5,450 nt of DNA from Nitrospirota bacterium. GTDB taxonomy: Bacteria; Nitrospirota; Nitrospiria; Nitrospirales; UBA8639. Location of the stretch: NCBI GenBank assembly GCA_029865515.1, contig JAOUGQ010000215.1, positions 1-5,450 of the forward strand. Reading direction: 5' to 3'. The notes under the pieces were generated by a model that saw only the letters and a list, made by a program, of their open reading frames with translations, was not told the DNA's origin and did not search any database. This document shows, piece by piece, positions 5,392 through 5,450 of this stretch; the stretch's first letter is position 1, and every line of letters begins with the position of its first letter. The position numbers and the translations under genes are program-made.

Positions 5392-5450
5392 ATGGATAGA
5401 TTGATTCAGGCAGAGAAGGCGAAACTATTCGGTGATATCCAGAAGAGAAC
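5392..5450 (+). CDS. Possible N-terminus of an unrecognised plus-strand gene running off the right edge
   Basis: From the ATG at 5392 the frame stays open to the edge and gives 19 codons: MDRLIQAEKAKLFGDIQKR. An in-frame stop lies upstream at 5365-5367, so this ATG is the first in the frame. The composition (charged, Leu/Ile spaced, helix-like) is protein-like, but 19 codons cannot identify a family and I do not assign one. The ribosome site is only a purine-rich GAAAGAAG from the tandem repeat. TATTAT at 5343-5348 could be a -10 element, but no good -35 is seen. If real, it is transcribed divergently from htrA. Confidence 0.35.
   Translation, partial: MDRLIQAEKAKLFGDIQKR

Overview
The window holds five genes, all read from the minus strand, plus about 500 bases of mostly non-coding sequence at its right edge. 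In order of transcription (right to left) they are: a periplasmic DegP/HtrA-type serine protease (3410-4954), the twin-arginine translocase subunit TatC (2379-3335), a MogA/MoaB-family molybdopterin adenylyltransferase (1875-2354, GTG start), an Mrp/NBP35-type iron-sulfur carrier ATPase (835-1800), and the first 226 codons of MoeA (1-680, cut by the left edge). A short plus-strand gene may start at 5392 and run off the right edge, but this is weakly supported.

The host is a Gram-negative-type bacterium: it has a secreted two-PDZ protease and a Tat system. Base composition looks moderate by eye. The gene set and the style of the Mrp protein would fit Nitrospirota or a related environmental lineage. 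This is an impression from protein character, not a proven placement.

Layout: a strong intrinsic terminator (about 3360-3394) closes the protease gene. It lies directly in front of tatC and leaves almost no room for a separate tatC promoter. tatC, mog, mrp and moeA then follow with gaps of 24, 74 and 154 bases. The last gap carries a 28-base element resembling a dispersed repeat family of environmental bacterial genomes. The region right of the protease (4955-5391) has a plausible sigma-70 promoter for the protease, a cluster of small hairpins, and a 12-base tandem repeat before the possible plus-strand start.

How the genes fit together: Mog adenylates molybdopterin and MoeA inserts molybdate into the adenylated product, so the last two steps of molybdenum-cofactor synthesis are both present. 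Mrp probably delivers Fe-S clusters. TatC forms the receptor of the pathway that exports folded, cofactor-loaded proteins. The cluster therefore reads as an assembly-and-export module for molybdenum/Fe-S enzymes, with a periplasmic quality-control protease beside it. I see no clearly new biological system. The most unusual points are a Gly-Pro-rich insert with many PPG motifs in the protease, an NBP35-like N-terminal cysteine cluster on the bacterial Mrp, and the terminator placed just before tatC.
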